Shown: positions 51,427 through 59,333, counted from the first letter of the stretch. The stretch: 64,000 bases of DNA from an uncultured Blautia sp. (GCF_934371575.1 NZ_CAKRNY010000010.1:27850-91849), one strand, 5' to 3'. The notes: generated by a model not told the origin, from the sequence alone. Program-made: numbers and translations.

Positions 51427-51746
51427 CCACTGCTGAGTTTTCAGCACTGGAATCTCACCGCTCAATTTTGAGCAACGTTACACCAGCACTCTATTGGCAG
51501 TGGATTCCACCATTTTGTTCCTTCTGATCAGATGCCTCTGAGCGGTGAACGCAATTTTGCGTTGAGCTGCTTCTTCTTAGTTCCACCCCAAGGGAAAATT
51601 CCCTGCGCCTTTCTTATTCTGCTCTGTTGTATAAGTTGCTTCCTTAAAGAAATCGGTGAATCCAATTTTGGCTTCTCCTAACTGCGCCGGCAGTTTCAGT
51701 AACTACTGCGTTAAAAACTGGAGTTTTCTTGAGTATTCCCGGAATA
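51427..51746. repeat. Cluster of short perfect palindromes upstream of rha
   Basis: Noncoding stretch with many inverted repeats: 51432-51445 (GCTGA/TCAGC), 51460-51473 (GCTCAATTTTGAGC), 51500-51510, 51548-51563 (AACGCAATTTTGCGTT), 51591-51604, 51662-51671 (CCAATTTTGG), 51680-51695, 51714-51727 and 51734-51746. Three share a CAATTTTG centre with different arms. TCACCGCTCA (51455-51464) can also pair with TGAGCGGTGA (51539-51548). A 45-codon TTG frame at 51528-51665 exists but I do not call it. Confidence 0.6.
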
Positions 51747-51785
51747 ACCTCCGCAAAACCTTGACATTTCTTAACATCCTGGAAT

Positions 51786-51863
51786 CGCAACGTTGCGTAT
51801 TTTTATTGCAACGTTGCAATATAATTTCTTTCCGAACGTTCGCTTTTCTTTTCCGAACGCTCG
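51786..51863. repeat. Four AACGTT-type palindromes with regular spacing
   Basis: CGCAACGTTGCG (51786-51797), TTGCAACGTTGCAA (51806-51819), CGAACGTTCG (51833-51842) and CGAACGCTCG (51854-51863). Centres are 21, 25 and 21 bp apart, so each pair is two helical turns apart. This looks like a cooperative protein-binding array. It lies in the gap between the sigma factor gene and rha; 51864-52080 shows only further AT-rich sequence with CGTCG/CGACG motifs. Confidence 0.6.
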
Positions 51864-52080
51864 CTATTTTATGAAGCGTTCCATCCAGTATTTACAGGAC
51901 ATTCCGCCCTTTACATGCCACAGATTCGTCGATTTTAAAAACATTCGTGTTTGTTTTTAAAAAGCCTGATTCGTGTTGTTTCGTCGTTTTAAAACCTATG
52001 GACATTACAGCCTAAACCTGAGAAAACCTGACATTCTACGCGCGTATAGGAAAGATTCGTTTCGTTTTGGAATTTCCATC

Positions 52081-52962
52081 CTACCATTCTTCCAGGGCAA
52101 TCCTTTCCGTACTGCTTGTCCAAGTCCGATTGAAGTGCTCTGCACCATTACCGCGAAGAGCCTGATTGTATACATAATCATCCCAGATAAAGGGTTTGAG
52201 TTCATTGCTCCTGGAAGGTTTCCGCAGTTCTCTAAGTCCCTTGCTCTGCCATTGCCTGACTGCTTCTATTGTGGTCCCTACCCTTGCAGCAGTTTCTTTC
52301 AGTGTCAGATCTTCCTGGAATCTTGCCCGGAGAACTTCTGGAGCTATTCCCGGCAGATCATCCACAAGAGTCCAAATAACCGTTTTTAACTGTTCAGCCT
52401 GTATTTTATCCAGGATCTCATTTTCGGAGCAATCTGGACACGCTACGACGTCACACAGAGTACTTTCTTCGTTTTCTCCTACTGGTACATCAAGACTCCC
52501 CATTTTATCCAAGACTGCTGCCCGCTTCAGTTTTTCCAGCTTCTCATATCCGACATCCAGATAATAGCAGAGTTCCTGATCAGTCGGTCTCCGGTTAAGC
52601 TCCGCATACATGGCAGCAGTGAATTGCTTGTATTTCGTCAACTTCCCCCGGAAATGTCTTGGCAATCTCACAATTTTTCCGCAATCTTCTATGTAGCCAT
52701 GTATACTCTGCCGGATCCAAAAAGAAGCATAGTGCAGAAAAGAAACACCGTTTTCTGGATCATACCCATTTACTGCATTGCACATTCCAAAATATCCCTG
52801 CTGGATCAAATCCTCAATTTCCTCATAAGCTGCATATTTCTTTGCAATAGATCTGATAAATCCTTGGTTCTGCTGCCAGAGCTGCAGCATGTTATCAGCA
52901 ACGTTCTCACCGGCTTTGATTCTCAACACAAGCTGCTCATTGCTCATCTTCTGGCTTGACAC
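52081..52962 (-). CDS. Sigma-70 family RNA polymerase sigma factor of the element
   Basis: A 293-residue protein with a clear region 2 (about 30-110: FIRSIAKKYAAYEEIEDLIQQGYFGMCNAV, FLHYASFWIRQSIHGYI, KIVRLPRH), a region-3-like stretch and region 4 (about 205-250: LTLKETAARVGTTIEAVRQWQSKGLRELRK). It has no region 1.1 and ends with a unique 40-residue tail. GTG start with AAGGGGGTG before it. Likely directs RNA polymerase to element promoters. Its closeness to SigA in region 2 sets it apart from the small ECF-type sigma-like regulators often seen in elements. Confidence 0.85.
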   Translation of the reverse strand: MSSQKMSNEQLVLRIKAGENVADNMLQLWQQNQGFIRSIAKKYAAYEEIEDLIQQGYFGMCNAVNGYDPENGVSFLHYASFWIRQSIHGYIEDCGKIVRLPRHFRGKLTKYKQFTAAMYAELNRRPTDQELCYYLDVGYEKLEKLKRAAVLDKMGSLDVPVGENEESTLCDVVACPDCSENEILDKIQAEQLKTVIWTLVDDLPGIAPEVLRARFQEDLTLKETAARVGTTIEAVRQWQSKGLRELRKPSRSNELKPFIWDDYVYNQALRGNGAEHFNRTWTSSTERIALEEW

Positions 52963-53025
52963 AAGGCAACACCCCCTTTACAATAACTGCATACATTCCG
53001 GTTGCCTGCTGCCTTGTGCAGTGGG

Positions 53026-53307
53026 CTATTTTACTTTTTCCAGGTATTCCCTGGCACTTTTCAGCGCTCCCAGGGTATTATCAGCTCTGTTCTCCAAGGT
53101 TCTGATAAACTGCCTTACCTCTCTTTCATTCTCTGGCAGATAGTAACCGCCCGGAGGAATGGACGTAGAAAGAATAACAGCACCTTCCCGGCGTTCTTTC
53201 TCTACCTGTTTCTGTAATGCCCTGACTGTTCCAAGGTTCAACCTCTTTGCCAGATATTCCGGTGAAAGAGCATTGCGCTGACCTGTTTTCAAAACTTCTT
53301 CTACCAT
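53026..53307 (-). CDS. Element protein, 93 residues, possible DNA-binding
   Basis: Soluble protein with a possible winged helix-turn-helix (ALSPEYLAKRLNLGTVRALQKQVEKERREG) and a beta wing (AVILSTSIPPGGYYLPENE), then a helix. AAAGGAG precedes the ATG. The same layout is known in clostridial phage proteins with PPGGYY wings. Located upstream of the sigma factor gene on the same strand. Function unknown, DNA binding inferred. Confidence 0.65.
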   Translation of the reverse strand: MVEEVLKTGQRNALSPEYLAKRLNLGTVRALQKQVEKERREGAVILSTSIPPGGYYLPENEREVRQFIRTLENRADNTLGALKSAREYLEKVK

Positions 53308-53322
53308 TGTTCTCCTTTCTCA

Positions 53323-53748
53323 CTAGTACTCCGAGGTTGAAACATCTCCGCAAATAGTAAAGACATCTCTTTCCGGAGCTTCCGTTACACAGCGAGAAAG
53401 CTTTTTCAAAGAACCACTGATAGATTCTAAATGATGATCAATATTCTTCAGCTGTTCCTCTATCGCTTCCATACTTCCCTTTTCATAATCTGGCAGCAGA
53501 CCATAGCCGTTTTCTTTGGTGATAACTTCCACATTTCTGTCTCCATAATGCTCTTTCATAACATTCACAGCCATACTTGACAAGTCATATATGTGGCTCA
53601 GCTTTTCATATCCCCCACTCTCTGGCTTTCCAACCAGAACACGCATTTCTCCGCTATAATCCTCATCCTCTTCAAACAGTGCAAGAATAAGGTTTCCAAC
53701 CTCTGCTGCCGAATCCATTGTCTTAATCCATATTTGCTGTTCTTTCAT
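53323..53748 (-). CDS. Element protein of unknown function, 141 residues
   Basis: Acidic soluble protein: AAEVGNLILALFEEDEDYSGE, a beta-rich VLVGKPESGGYEKLSHIYDLSS, and a helical C-terminal half (about 90-125, AIEEQLKNIDHHLESISGSLKKL). It overlaps the upstream 88-residue gene by 26 nt and is 15 nt from the downstream 93-residue gene, so all three are one transcript. No family recognised. Confidence 0.65.
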   Translation of the reverse strand: MKEQQIWIKTMDSAAEVGNLILALFEEDEDYSGEMRVLVGKPESGGYEKLSHIYDLSSMAVNVMKEHYGDRNVEVITKENGYGLLPDYEKGSMEAIEEQLKNIDHHLESISGSLKKLSRCVTEAPERDVFTICGDVSTSEY

Positions 53749-53989
53749 CAGACCGCTCCTTTTGCTCTAAGTCCCATGCTTTTTTCATCAACTGTACTTC
53801 ACTACATTTCAACTTTTCAATTTCACTCTTGGCATTTTCTACTGTATCAATCAGACCGTAAAATTCTCCGCCACCCGGATCCACTCTCAACATCTTAGCT
53901 TCAGCCGATTTTATAAGATAAACATTCCGATCAATATCACGCCTGGTTTTATTTAACTGTTCTCTTAAAGCTTTAATATCCAATGTCAT
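53723..53989 (-). CDS. Coiled-coil element protein, 88 residues
   Basis: Mostly helical and highly charged (LDIKALREQLNKTRRDIDRN, then ENAKSEIEKLKCSEVQLMKKA), suggesting two coiled-coil helices separated by a GGGEF turn. A GGAAAAAGG tract precedes the ATG. First gene of the minus-strand run below the origin-like region. Function unknown. Confidence 0.6.
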   Translation of the reverse strand: MTLDIKALREQLNKTRRDIDRNVYLIKSAEAKMLRVDPGGGEFYGLIDTVENAKSEIEKLKCSEVQLMKKAWDLEQKERSDERTANMD

Positions 53990-54134
53990 GCTACCTTTTT
54001 CCTTTCTATTGTTTTTCTTTTTGTCAATCTTCTATATAAGATTCTGTAAATTCATTTTTATTTTAAATTATTTTATATAATTCCCAAGATAATCTCTCAC
54101 TTTCACCACCTCATTTTGTCTGTGTAAAAAACAC

Positions 54135-54488
54135 ATGCTACCATGCTACAACGCTACCTATCGCTCCCCATATTCCCCAATAGCATTAGTAGCATTGGTA
54201 TTATTAGTATCATCAGTAGCATTAGTAGCATTAAACTTTCATTTTCTCATCTCTTTACTGTAGCACCATTCCTATATACACAGAGAAAATGGTCTAGCAA
54301 AGCGCAAACCCTTTATTTATGCGGCTTCTCTTTACTGGACCAGGTGGTCTAACAAAGACTTTTCTTGCTAGTTAATACTTTCCTTTGCTAGACCACCCCC
54401 CTCTAGTAAATAGAACCCTTATAAATACTGACTTTTTCATTTACTAGACCATTTAAAAAATGGCTATAAGGAAGGGTGGTCTAGCAAA
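54135..54488. other. Origin-like repeat region beside the RepA-type gene
   Basis: The 53990-54463 gap holds two repeat families. First, GCTAC units in one orientation (54135-54157, three copies) face AGTAGCATT 9-bp tandem units in the other (54188-54232, five copies, two degenerate). Second, GGTCTAGCAAA-type repeats alternate in orientation: 54289-54302, 54343-54357, then inverted 54383-54397 and 54440-54454, a short copy at 54402-54410, and one at 54475-54488 inside the ATPase gene end. The inner pair forms a 15-bp inverted repeat with one wobble. Iteron-like repeats next to a replication ATPase suggest a replication origin. Confidence 0.55.
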
Positions 54489-55645
54489 CGTATTAGATAT
54501 TTCTTCTCTTCACCATAGCCAACTGACCAGTACTTTATCTTTCCCTCCTGTTTTAGGTCTGCTTTTGCTCTCTTTAGGGCAGATTTACTAATGCTCATAG
54601 CCGCTGCTGCTTCATCCAATTCTGCAACGGTTTTATCGCCTTCCTTTAGGAAATCAATAATAAACTCCTTGGCTTCTTCTCGTTGTGGTGCCTGACGTGT
54701 TGAATAATCAATAGCAGTAACAAAATCCTTATCTTTTTTGGTTGTATATCCTTTAAACTGAATTGTCTCATCCACAATGCTATAAAGTACACTTCCGCTA
54801 GTTATACCGTAATTTGACTTTTCATGTGATAAGTATCTTATACCATTTTCATTTGTTTCACCTGCCATAATTACCGATCTGCTTATGTCCCATATATCTG
54901 CACTGTCAGCAATTCTTTTTCTTCCCCATACCCCGGATTGCTTATTTGCATGTTCTACTATCAGAAAAGTAGTACCATATTTTTCACCATATCCAATCAG
55001 AGGTGATAGACAAGCCCTCATTGCGTTTCTGTCCCCCATTCTAATATCAGGCGGTACAAATGCCTGAATTGGATCGAATATACACAACGCAGGTCTATAA
55101 TGCTCTAACAGCTGTTCCAAGAATGGGCTATCAAATTTCACATCCTGGAAACGCTCATCTGCAATATCTATTGAAAGTATATTCTCTAATTTGGCTCCAT
55201 TTTTTCTTAAACGCCTTTTCAAAGTATATTCAAAAGAATCTTCCGCCGAAAAGAACATAACTTTTTCCGGATTTCCCTTAAAAGGGATTGTCCCTTTTAA
55301 TAAAAACGGAACTTCACCACTGCTAATTGCTGCTGCCAGGGCGCACCAAACGGTCGTCTTTCCGCTTCCGCCATCTCCAGCAAGAGAAGTTATCTGATAT
55401 CTTGGTATGTAATCCGCAACAAGCCAACTTGGTTCTTTTTCTTCTGCCGTATCCATTGTTACCATATCTAGGCTGTGAGATTTCAATGGTCGGGCCTTTC
55501 CCTTATCCAGGACTGCATTGCTTTTCTTTTCTGCCTCCAGAGCTGGATCCGGGCCAAGCTCTGCAAGTTCCCTTTCTACTCTGTCAAGCTCTGCAAGAGC
55601 AGCTTCTTTTTCTTTTCCAGAAGCCGTCTTCTTTTTTCCTTCCAC
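54464..55645 (-). CDS. RepA-like AAA family ATPase
   Basis: A 393-residue ATPase of the RecA-fold RepA/AAA_25 group (plasmid RepA helicase type). N-terminal coiled coil (about 1-45), Walker A GDGGSGKTT at 90-98, Walker B LCIFDP about 187-192, a FLIVEHANKQSG sensor-like motif, and a C-terminal winged helix (about 325-393). Start GTG at 55645, overlapping the upstream gene by 70 nt. In phage satellites and mobilizable elements such proteins start or drive element replication. The neighbouring iteron-like repeats fit that role. Confidence 0.85.
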   Translation of the reverse strand: MEGKKKTASGKEKEAALAELDRVERELAELGPDPALEAEKKSNAVLDKGKARPLKSHSLDMVTMDTAEEKEPSWLVADYIPRYQITSLAGDGGSGKTTVWCALAAAISSGEVPFLLKGTIPFKGNPEKVMFFSAEDSFEYTLKRRLRKNGAKLENILSIDIADERFQDVKFDSPFLEQLLEHYRPALCIFDPIQAFVPPDIRMGDRNAMRACLSPLIGYGEKYGTTFLIVEHANKQSGVWGRKRIADSADIWDISRSVIMAGETNENGIRYLSHEKSNYGITSGSVLYSIVDETIQFKGYTTKKDKDFVTAIDYSTRQAPQREEAKEFIIDFLKEGDKTVAELDEAAAAMSISKSALKRAKADLKQEGKIKYWSVGYGEEKKYLIRLLDHPSL

Positions 55646-55896
55646 TCTTCGTGCTCACCTCTCTTTCTTTCGGATCTTATCCATTTGCTCAGCTCCTTTT
55701 GTCCTGGGCGGAAATACTCACAATATTCCAGATCTAATTGCTCATATTCCTCTGGCAGCAGGTTATTTCTGAGAATATTAAATATATTCACATTTGCCTG
55801 AATGATTAGGTTTCTCATCCGCTCATAAAGTTCTGATCCCCACCGATATTCTTTTGCAGCTTTCACAACCGCGTTTACTTCTTCTTGTACTGTCAT
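55576..55896 (-). CDS. Element protein of unknown function, 106 residues
   Basis: Helical protein: TVQEEVNAVVKAAKEYRWGSELYERMRNL, ANVNIFNILRNNLLPEEYEQ and a strongly basic C-terminus (last 35 residues, many Lys, Arg and Glu). The ribosome binding site is weak. It lies between the excisionase-like gene and the ATPase gene, overlapping the latter by 70 nt; such an overlap is large, so one of the two starts could be later. Function unknown; nucleic-acid contact is plausible from the basic tail. Confidence 0.55.
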   Translation of the reverse strand: MTVQEEVNAVVKAAKEYRWGSELYERMRNLIIQANVNIFNILRNNLLPEEYEQLDLEYCEYFRPGQKELSKWIRSERKRGEHEEWKEKRRRLLEKKKKLLLQSLTE

Positions 55897-55911
55897 TTCG
55901 CGATACCGTTT

Positions 55912-56112
55912 TTAGTTTGCCAGGCTGTCCATGTAAGCATCCACTTTTGAAAAGTTAATCAGATAACATTTACCAATCTTAATTTCTGCACCAGCTTCGC
56001 CTGCTACCTTACGCATGGTATTTTTTCCAAGTCCGTATCTTGCACATGCCTGTTCAATACGTCCAGCTTTTACCTCAGTGTGATTTTCATTACTCATTGC
56101 TCTTTTTTGCAT
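55912..56112 (-). CDS. xis: Excisionase-like MerR-type helix-turn-helix protein
   Basis: A 66-residue protein with a winged-helix DNA-binding pattern common in excisionases: IEQACARYGLGKNTMRKVAG, then GAEIKIGKCYLINFSKVDAYM. AAAGGAT precedes the ATG. First gene of the leftward transcript, divergent from the cI-like repressor, which fits an early-expressed recombination directionality factor or activator. Confidence 0.7.
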   Translation of the reverse strand: MQKRAMSNENHTEVKAGRIEQACARYGLGKNTMRKVAGEAGAEIKIGKCYLINFSKVDAYMDSLAN

Positions 56113-56139
56113 AAAATCAATCCTTTCTTCAATTCAACA

Positions 56140-56168
56140 TTGTTTATTGTTTCTCTTCATGGTATAAT
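56140..56168 (+). promoter_or_regulatory. Promoter of the cI-like repressor gene
   Basis: TTGTTT (56140-56145), 17-nt spacer, perfect TATAAT (56163-56168). The leftward early promoter should lie in the same 56113-56257 interval (TATACT at about 56178-56183 on the minus strand), giving a switch-like divergent region. Confidence 0.65.
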
Positions 56169-56257
56169 CATAGCAGTATAAGAAAGAAATTTCCATTTCA
56201 AAAGAAGCAACAATTTTATCATTTAATTTTAAAAACAAGAAAGTTATAGAGGTTGTT

Positions 56258-56866
56258 ATGGAATTAAAAGAAAGTTTTATCAAAAATCTTTCCGAAATTG
56301 CACCAGGAATGAAGCAAAAGGAAATTGCAAGAATTATGGGATGTACAGAAGGTACCATGTCAAAATATCTAAACCCACAGAAAAAGGATTTTCCAACAGT
56401 TGAAATGCTTTATAATCTTGCCCAGTATTTCAATATTTCTATAGATTGGTTGGTTGGTCGTTCCAATCCAAACTTCCAATACAGTGAAAAACTTTCATTA
56501 CGAGATATCTGTAAAATGCTATTAACCATTTACAATGCACCATATTCCGGTTTCTTATTTGGACAGATATCTGTAAATGAGGAATGTTTCATGCCAGATC
56601 CTGAGGGACACGGAACTGACCATGTCAAAAAAAACAACACCTATCCAGCCTTATATTTTTCTGAATGGTGTAGTACAAATAAACTTGATGAAACAGAATA
56701 TGAGATAATTAGTCAAACTGGAAATGATCTACCTCGGATGATATGTATAAATACATTTCTCTCCAGATTAAATGAAATATCAGATATGAAAGAAAGGGGC
56801 AATCTTAATCAAGAAATGTACGACAGACTTTTAGAAAGCTACTTAAATGATGTTCCAGACAATTAA
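56258..56866 (+). CDS. cI-like XRE family repressor
   Basis: A 202-residue protein with an N-terminal helix-turn-helix (about 10-65: MKQKEIARIMGCTEGTMSKYL, FPTVEMLYNLAQYFNISIDWLVG). The remainder lacks an S24 peptidase Ser-Lys pair, so it is not a LexA-type self-cleaving repressor. AGAGG precedes the ATG. It is the only long rightward gene at this end and faces the excisionase-like gene, so it probably keeps the element silent. How it is lifted (Rha, helper phage or stress) is not visible. Confidence 0.82.
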   Translation: MELKESFIKNLSEIAPGMKQKEIARIMGCTEGTMSKYLNPQKKDFPTVEMLYNLAQYFNISIDWLVGRSNPNFQYSEKLSLRDICKMLLTIYNAPYSGFLFGQISVNEECFMPDPEGHGTDHVKKNNTYPALYFSEWCSTNKLDETEYEIISQTGNDLPRMICINTFLSRLNEISDMKERGNLNQEMYDRLLESYLNDVPDN

Positions 56867-56912
56867 TTTTCTTACGCAAAAATACCACCGGCCATTTCTG
56901 GTTGGTGGTATC

Positions 56913-57086
56913 TCACATCTTATTTACAACTTTTTCTTCAATTTCATCTTCTAAAACAGTTATCACCTTTTCATCAAAGCCTTTTTTCTCTACTTTGAAT
57001 ATGCAAGCTTCCCCATTTCCAGGAAGCTCCACGACTCTTCCCGTTCGGCCATCCTTGAGTCTGTATTTTTCATATAATTCAATCAA
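56913..57086 (-). CDS. Small DUF4926-like protein
   Basis: A 57-residue protein: LYEKYRLKDGRTGRVVELP near the start and a short acidic C-terminus, resembling DUF4926 proteins (small barrel-like fold) found near phage and toxin-type genes. AGGAGGTGA lies five bases before TTG 57086, which is taken as the start. It is the last element gene before the ruvB-side border. Function unknown. Confidence 0.7.
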   Translation of the reverse strand: MIELYEKYRLKDGRTGRVVELPGNGEACIFKVEKKGFDEKVITVLEDEIEEKVVNKM

Positions 57087-57166
57087 CTCTCTCACCTCCT
57101 AGTCGACATGAACAGTTGTAATACGCATCTCTTGGCAAGACATCCAGATTGTTTTATCTTCGCCTT

Positions 57167-57219
57167 TTATACCCCACATTTTACCCCAATTTTTACCCCA
57201 CAAAACAGATTTTACCCCA
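57167..57219 (+). repeat. Integrase arm-type repeats, ruvB side
   Basis: TTATACCCCA-like copy at 57167-57176, then TTTTACCCCA at 57179-57188, 57191-57200 and 57210-57219. The first three have a 12-bp period, identical to the pair near the integrase. The 57087-57398 gap otherwise holds only this array and the attachment core. Confidence 0.55.
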
Positions 57220-57351
57220 CTGACACATAATGTAACATAATGAGCAAAGATAAAACCATAATTATAAATTTCCCTAGCAAAATCAAGGCTTCCCGGGTTT
57301 TCAGAACGGCGAATGACACACCCAGATAAGCCTTGATAATACGTGCAAAGT

Positions 57352-57361
57352 AAAAGTATAG
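57352..57361 (+). repeat. Candidate attachment core, ruvB side
   Basis: AAAAGTATAG, second copy of the core at 46011-46020; ruvB ends 38 bp beyond it. Confidence 0.5.
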
Positions 57362-57398
57362 CTTTTTTTAAAATTATAAATTTTCCATACTTCTATGT

Positions 57399-58400
57399 TT
57401 ATATTTCAGGCACAGGAAAGCCAAGATGTTCATAGGCAAGTGCAGAAGCCATCCTGCCTCTTGGAGTGCGGTTCAGGAACCCGTTTTTCAGAAGATATGG
57501 CTCATAAACGTCTTCCAATGTACCGGAATCTTCACCGATGGCAGCTGCCAGAGTATCAAGTCCCACCGGGCCTCCTTTGAAGTTTACGATCAATGTAGTC
57601 AGAATCTGACGGTCCAGTTTATCCAGACCATACTGATCCACCTCCAGAAGATTCAGTGCAAAACAGGCCACGTCATAGGTGATTTTTCCATCGTATTTTA
57701 CCTGGGCAAAATCACGTACACGTTTCAAAAGGCGATTGGCAAGACGAGGAGTTCCACGGGAGCGCATGGCAATCTCACCGGCACCCTTTACGTCGATTTC
57801 CACTCCAAGCACCTGAGCGGAACGCATGATAATAGTGGTCAATTCTTTCTTACTGTAAAATTCCAGATGATGGATCACGCCAAAACGGTCACGTAAAGGT
57901 GCGGAGAGAAGTCCTGCCCTTGTAGTCGCTCCCACCAGGGTAAACCTTGGCAGATCCAGTCGAATGGACCTGGCAGAAGCGCCTTTTCCAATCATAATAT
58001 CTATGGCAAAATCCTCCATAGCGGGGTAAAGCACCTCTTCCACCTGACGGTTCAAACGGTGAATCTCATCTACAAAAAGAATATCTCCTTCCTGAAGATT
58101 GTTCAGGATTGCTGCCATTTCTCCCGGCTTCTCAATTGCCGGACCTGAAGTTACCTTCATGTGTACTCCCATTTCATTGGCAATGATTCCTGACAAAGTA
58201 GTCTTTCCAAGGCCAGGAGGACCATAAAAAAGCACATGATCCAGAGAATCATGGCGTTGTCTGGCAGCTTCAATATATACCTTTAACGTATTCTTGGTCT
58301 TTTCCTGACCGATGTATTCGTCCAGTGTCTGGGGGCGAAGATTTCCCTCTATGGAAAAATCCTCTTCCATAACTTCTGTGGTTATGATACGATTGTCCAT
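57399..58400 (-). CDS. ruvB: Holliday junction branch migration helicase RuvB
   Basis: A 333-residue AAA+ motor. [23 protein letters not shown] at the N-terminus, Walker [12 protein letters not shown], Walker B DEIHRL, sensor [18 protein letters not shown] and the C-terminal winged helix with [13 protein letters not shown] precedes the ATG. It follows ruvA by 87 nt. Its downstream neighbour would be zapA if the mobile element were absent. Confidence 0.98.
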   Translation of the reverse strand: MDNRIITTEVMEEDFSIEGNLRPQTLDEYIGQEKTKNTLKVYIEAARQRHDSLDHVLFYGPPGLGKTTLSGIIANEMGVHMKVTSGPAIEKPGEMAAILNNLQEGDILFVDEIHRLNRQVEEVLYPAMEDFAIDIMIGKGASARSIRLDLPRFTLVGATTRAGLLSAPLRDRFGVIHHLEFYSKKELTTIIMRSAQVLGVEIDVKGAGEIAMRSRGTPRLANRLLKRVRDFAQVKYDGKITYDVACFALNLLEVDQYGLDKLDRQILTTLIVNFKGGPVGLDTLAAAIGEDSGTLEDVYEPYLLKNGFLNRTPRGRMASALAYEHLGFPVPEI

Positions 58401-58487
58401 TTTTTACCTCTTGAAATTAATGTTTGCATTTATATACCGGGATGCATTCCATTCACGATGGCACCCTTTTCGAAAAATTAATAGAAT

Positions 58488-59102
58488 CTAGAAATTCTTC
58501 AATGCAGCCTTCAGAATTCCCTCCACATCTATCGGATCCACATCTGTCACCTTCCGTACAGCGCGCAGGGCATCTGTACTGCTGTAGCCAAGTGCTACCA
58601 ATGCTTCTACTGCTTCCTGTCTGGCATCTGTCATTCCCACTCCGGCTGCTGTCACAACAGCCTGCGCCTGTTCATTGGCAAGCTTCTGTTCGAAAGCTTC
58701 TTCCAGGCTCAGCTTATCTTTCAGTTCCAGGATCAGCTTCTGGGCGGTCTTCTTCCCGATTCCAGGAGCCTTTGATAAAGTTTTCACATCATCAGAAAGA
58801 ACCGCAAAACGAAGCTCGTCCGCAGTAATTCCTGCAAGCACGCCAAGAGCTGCCTTCGGTCCAACTCCATTGACGCCAAGAAGAAGCCTGAACACCTGCA
58901 GGTCATCTTTATTAAAAAAGCCATAGAGAACCATAGCGTCCTCTCTTACCTGAAAATAGGTGTGAAGCTTCACTTCCTGTCCAATATGAAGCTGCGCCAG
59001 GGCGTTCCCTGTCATATTTATTTCAAATCCGATACAATTTGATTCTATGATTGCAGAACTCTCGGTAAGGTCTGCTACTGTTCCTCTGATGAACGAGATC
59101 AT
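58488..59102 (-). CDS. ruvA: Holliday junction protein RuvA
   Basis: A 204-residue junction-binding protein: OB fold (about 1-65, MISFIRGTVADLTESSAII), tandem helix-hairpin-helix domain (LLGVNGVGPKAALGVL and LSKAPGIGKKTAQKLILEL), flexible linker and C-terminal RuvB-binding domain (EAVEALVALGYSSTDALRAV). AGGAGG precedes the ATG. First gene of the ruvAB operon; ruvC is not adjacent here. Confidence 0.98.
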   Translation of the reverse strand: MISFIRGTVADLTESSAIIESNCIGFEINMTGNALAQLHIGQEVKLHTYFQVREDAMVLYGFFNKDDLQVFRLLLGVNGVGPKAALGVLAGITADELRFAVLSDDVKTLSKAPGIGKKTAQKLILELKDKLSLEEAFEQKLANEQAQAVVTAAGVGMTDARQEAVEALVALGYSSTDALRAVRKVTDVDPIDVEGILKAALKNF

Positions 59103-59219
59103 GGGGAGGACCTCCTGTTTTATCTATTGTAAAGAGTTATATTCAAAATTCTTTGTCATCATACCATATCCTACTGAAAAAAGCAAACATTCATTCGGGT
59201 ATTTTTTCAAAAGGGACGC

Positions 59220-59285
59220 GTTGGGGCTGATCATATTCCACGCGGCACGCCCTGGCGCTCCGCGTGGAATATGACCAGCCCCAAC
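59220..59285 (-). repeat. Long 26-bp inverted repeat between the YibE/F gene and ruvA
   Basis: Arms 59220-59245 and 59260-59285 are complementary except at one position, which is a G-U pair when read as minus-strand RNA. The 14-base apex has a further GCC/GGC. There is no good T tract, so it is not a classic terminator; it may be a stable mRNA 3' end or a dispersed palindromic repeat. Confidence 0.6.
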
Positions 59286-59333
59286 ACTGTTAGTCGATGA
59301 AAACTAATCTTTTCCTGAACAGTCATAAAATAA

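Larger units (their letters stand above)
46011..57361. mobile_element. Integrated 11.3-kb element between zapA and ruvB
   Basis: Gene content switches from housekeeping to a set of integrase, excisionase-like protein, cI-like repressor, RepA-like AAA ATPase, sigma factor, Rha antirepressor remnant, HIRAN, Uma2 and short unknown proteins. The borders are drawn at a 10-bp direct repeat AAAAGTATAG (46011-46020 and 57352-57361), just outside the last element genes and just inside zapA and ruvB. TTTTACCCCA repeats with 12-bp period lie inside both ends. No structural phage genes, relaxase or transfer genes are visible, so it resembles a phage satellite or a small integrative element. Exact ends remain to be proven against an empty site. 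Confidence 0.8.

Noticed and set aside
51528..51665. 45-codon TTG-start frame on the minus strand upstream of rha, with AGGAG before it
   Set aside because: Lies in the palindrome array, very basic and low complexity; no support beyond the Shine-Dalgarno-like motif.
54183..54232. CRISPR-like short repeats (AGTAGCATT units)
   Set aside because: Units are 9 bp in tandem without spacers and there are no cas genes; iteron-like.
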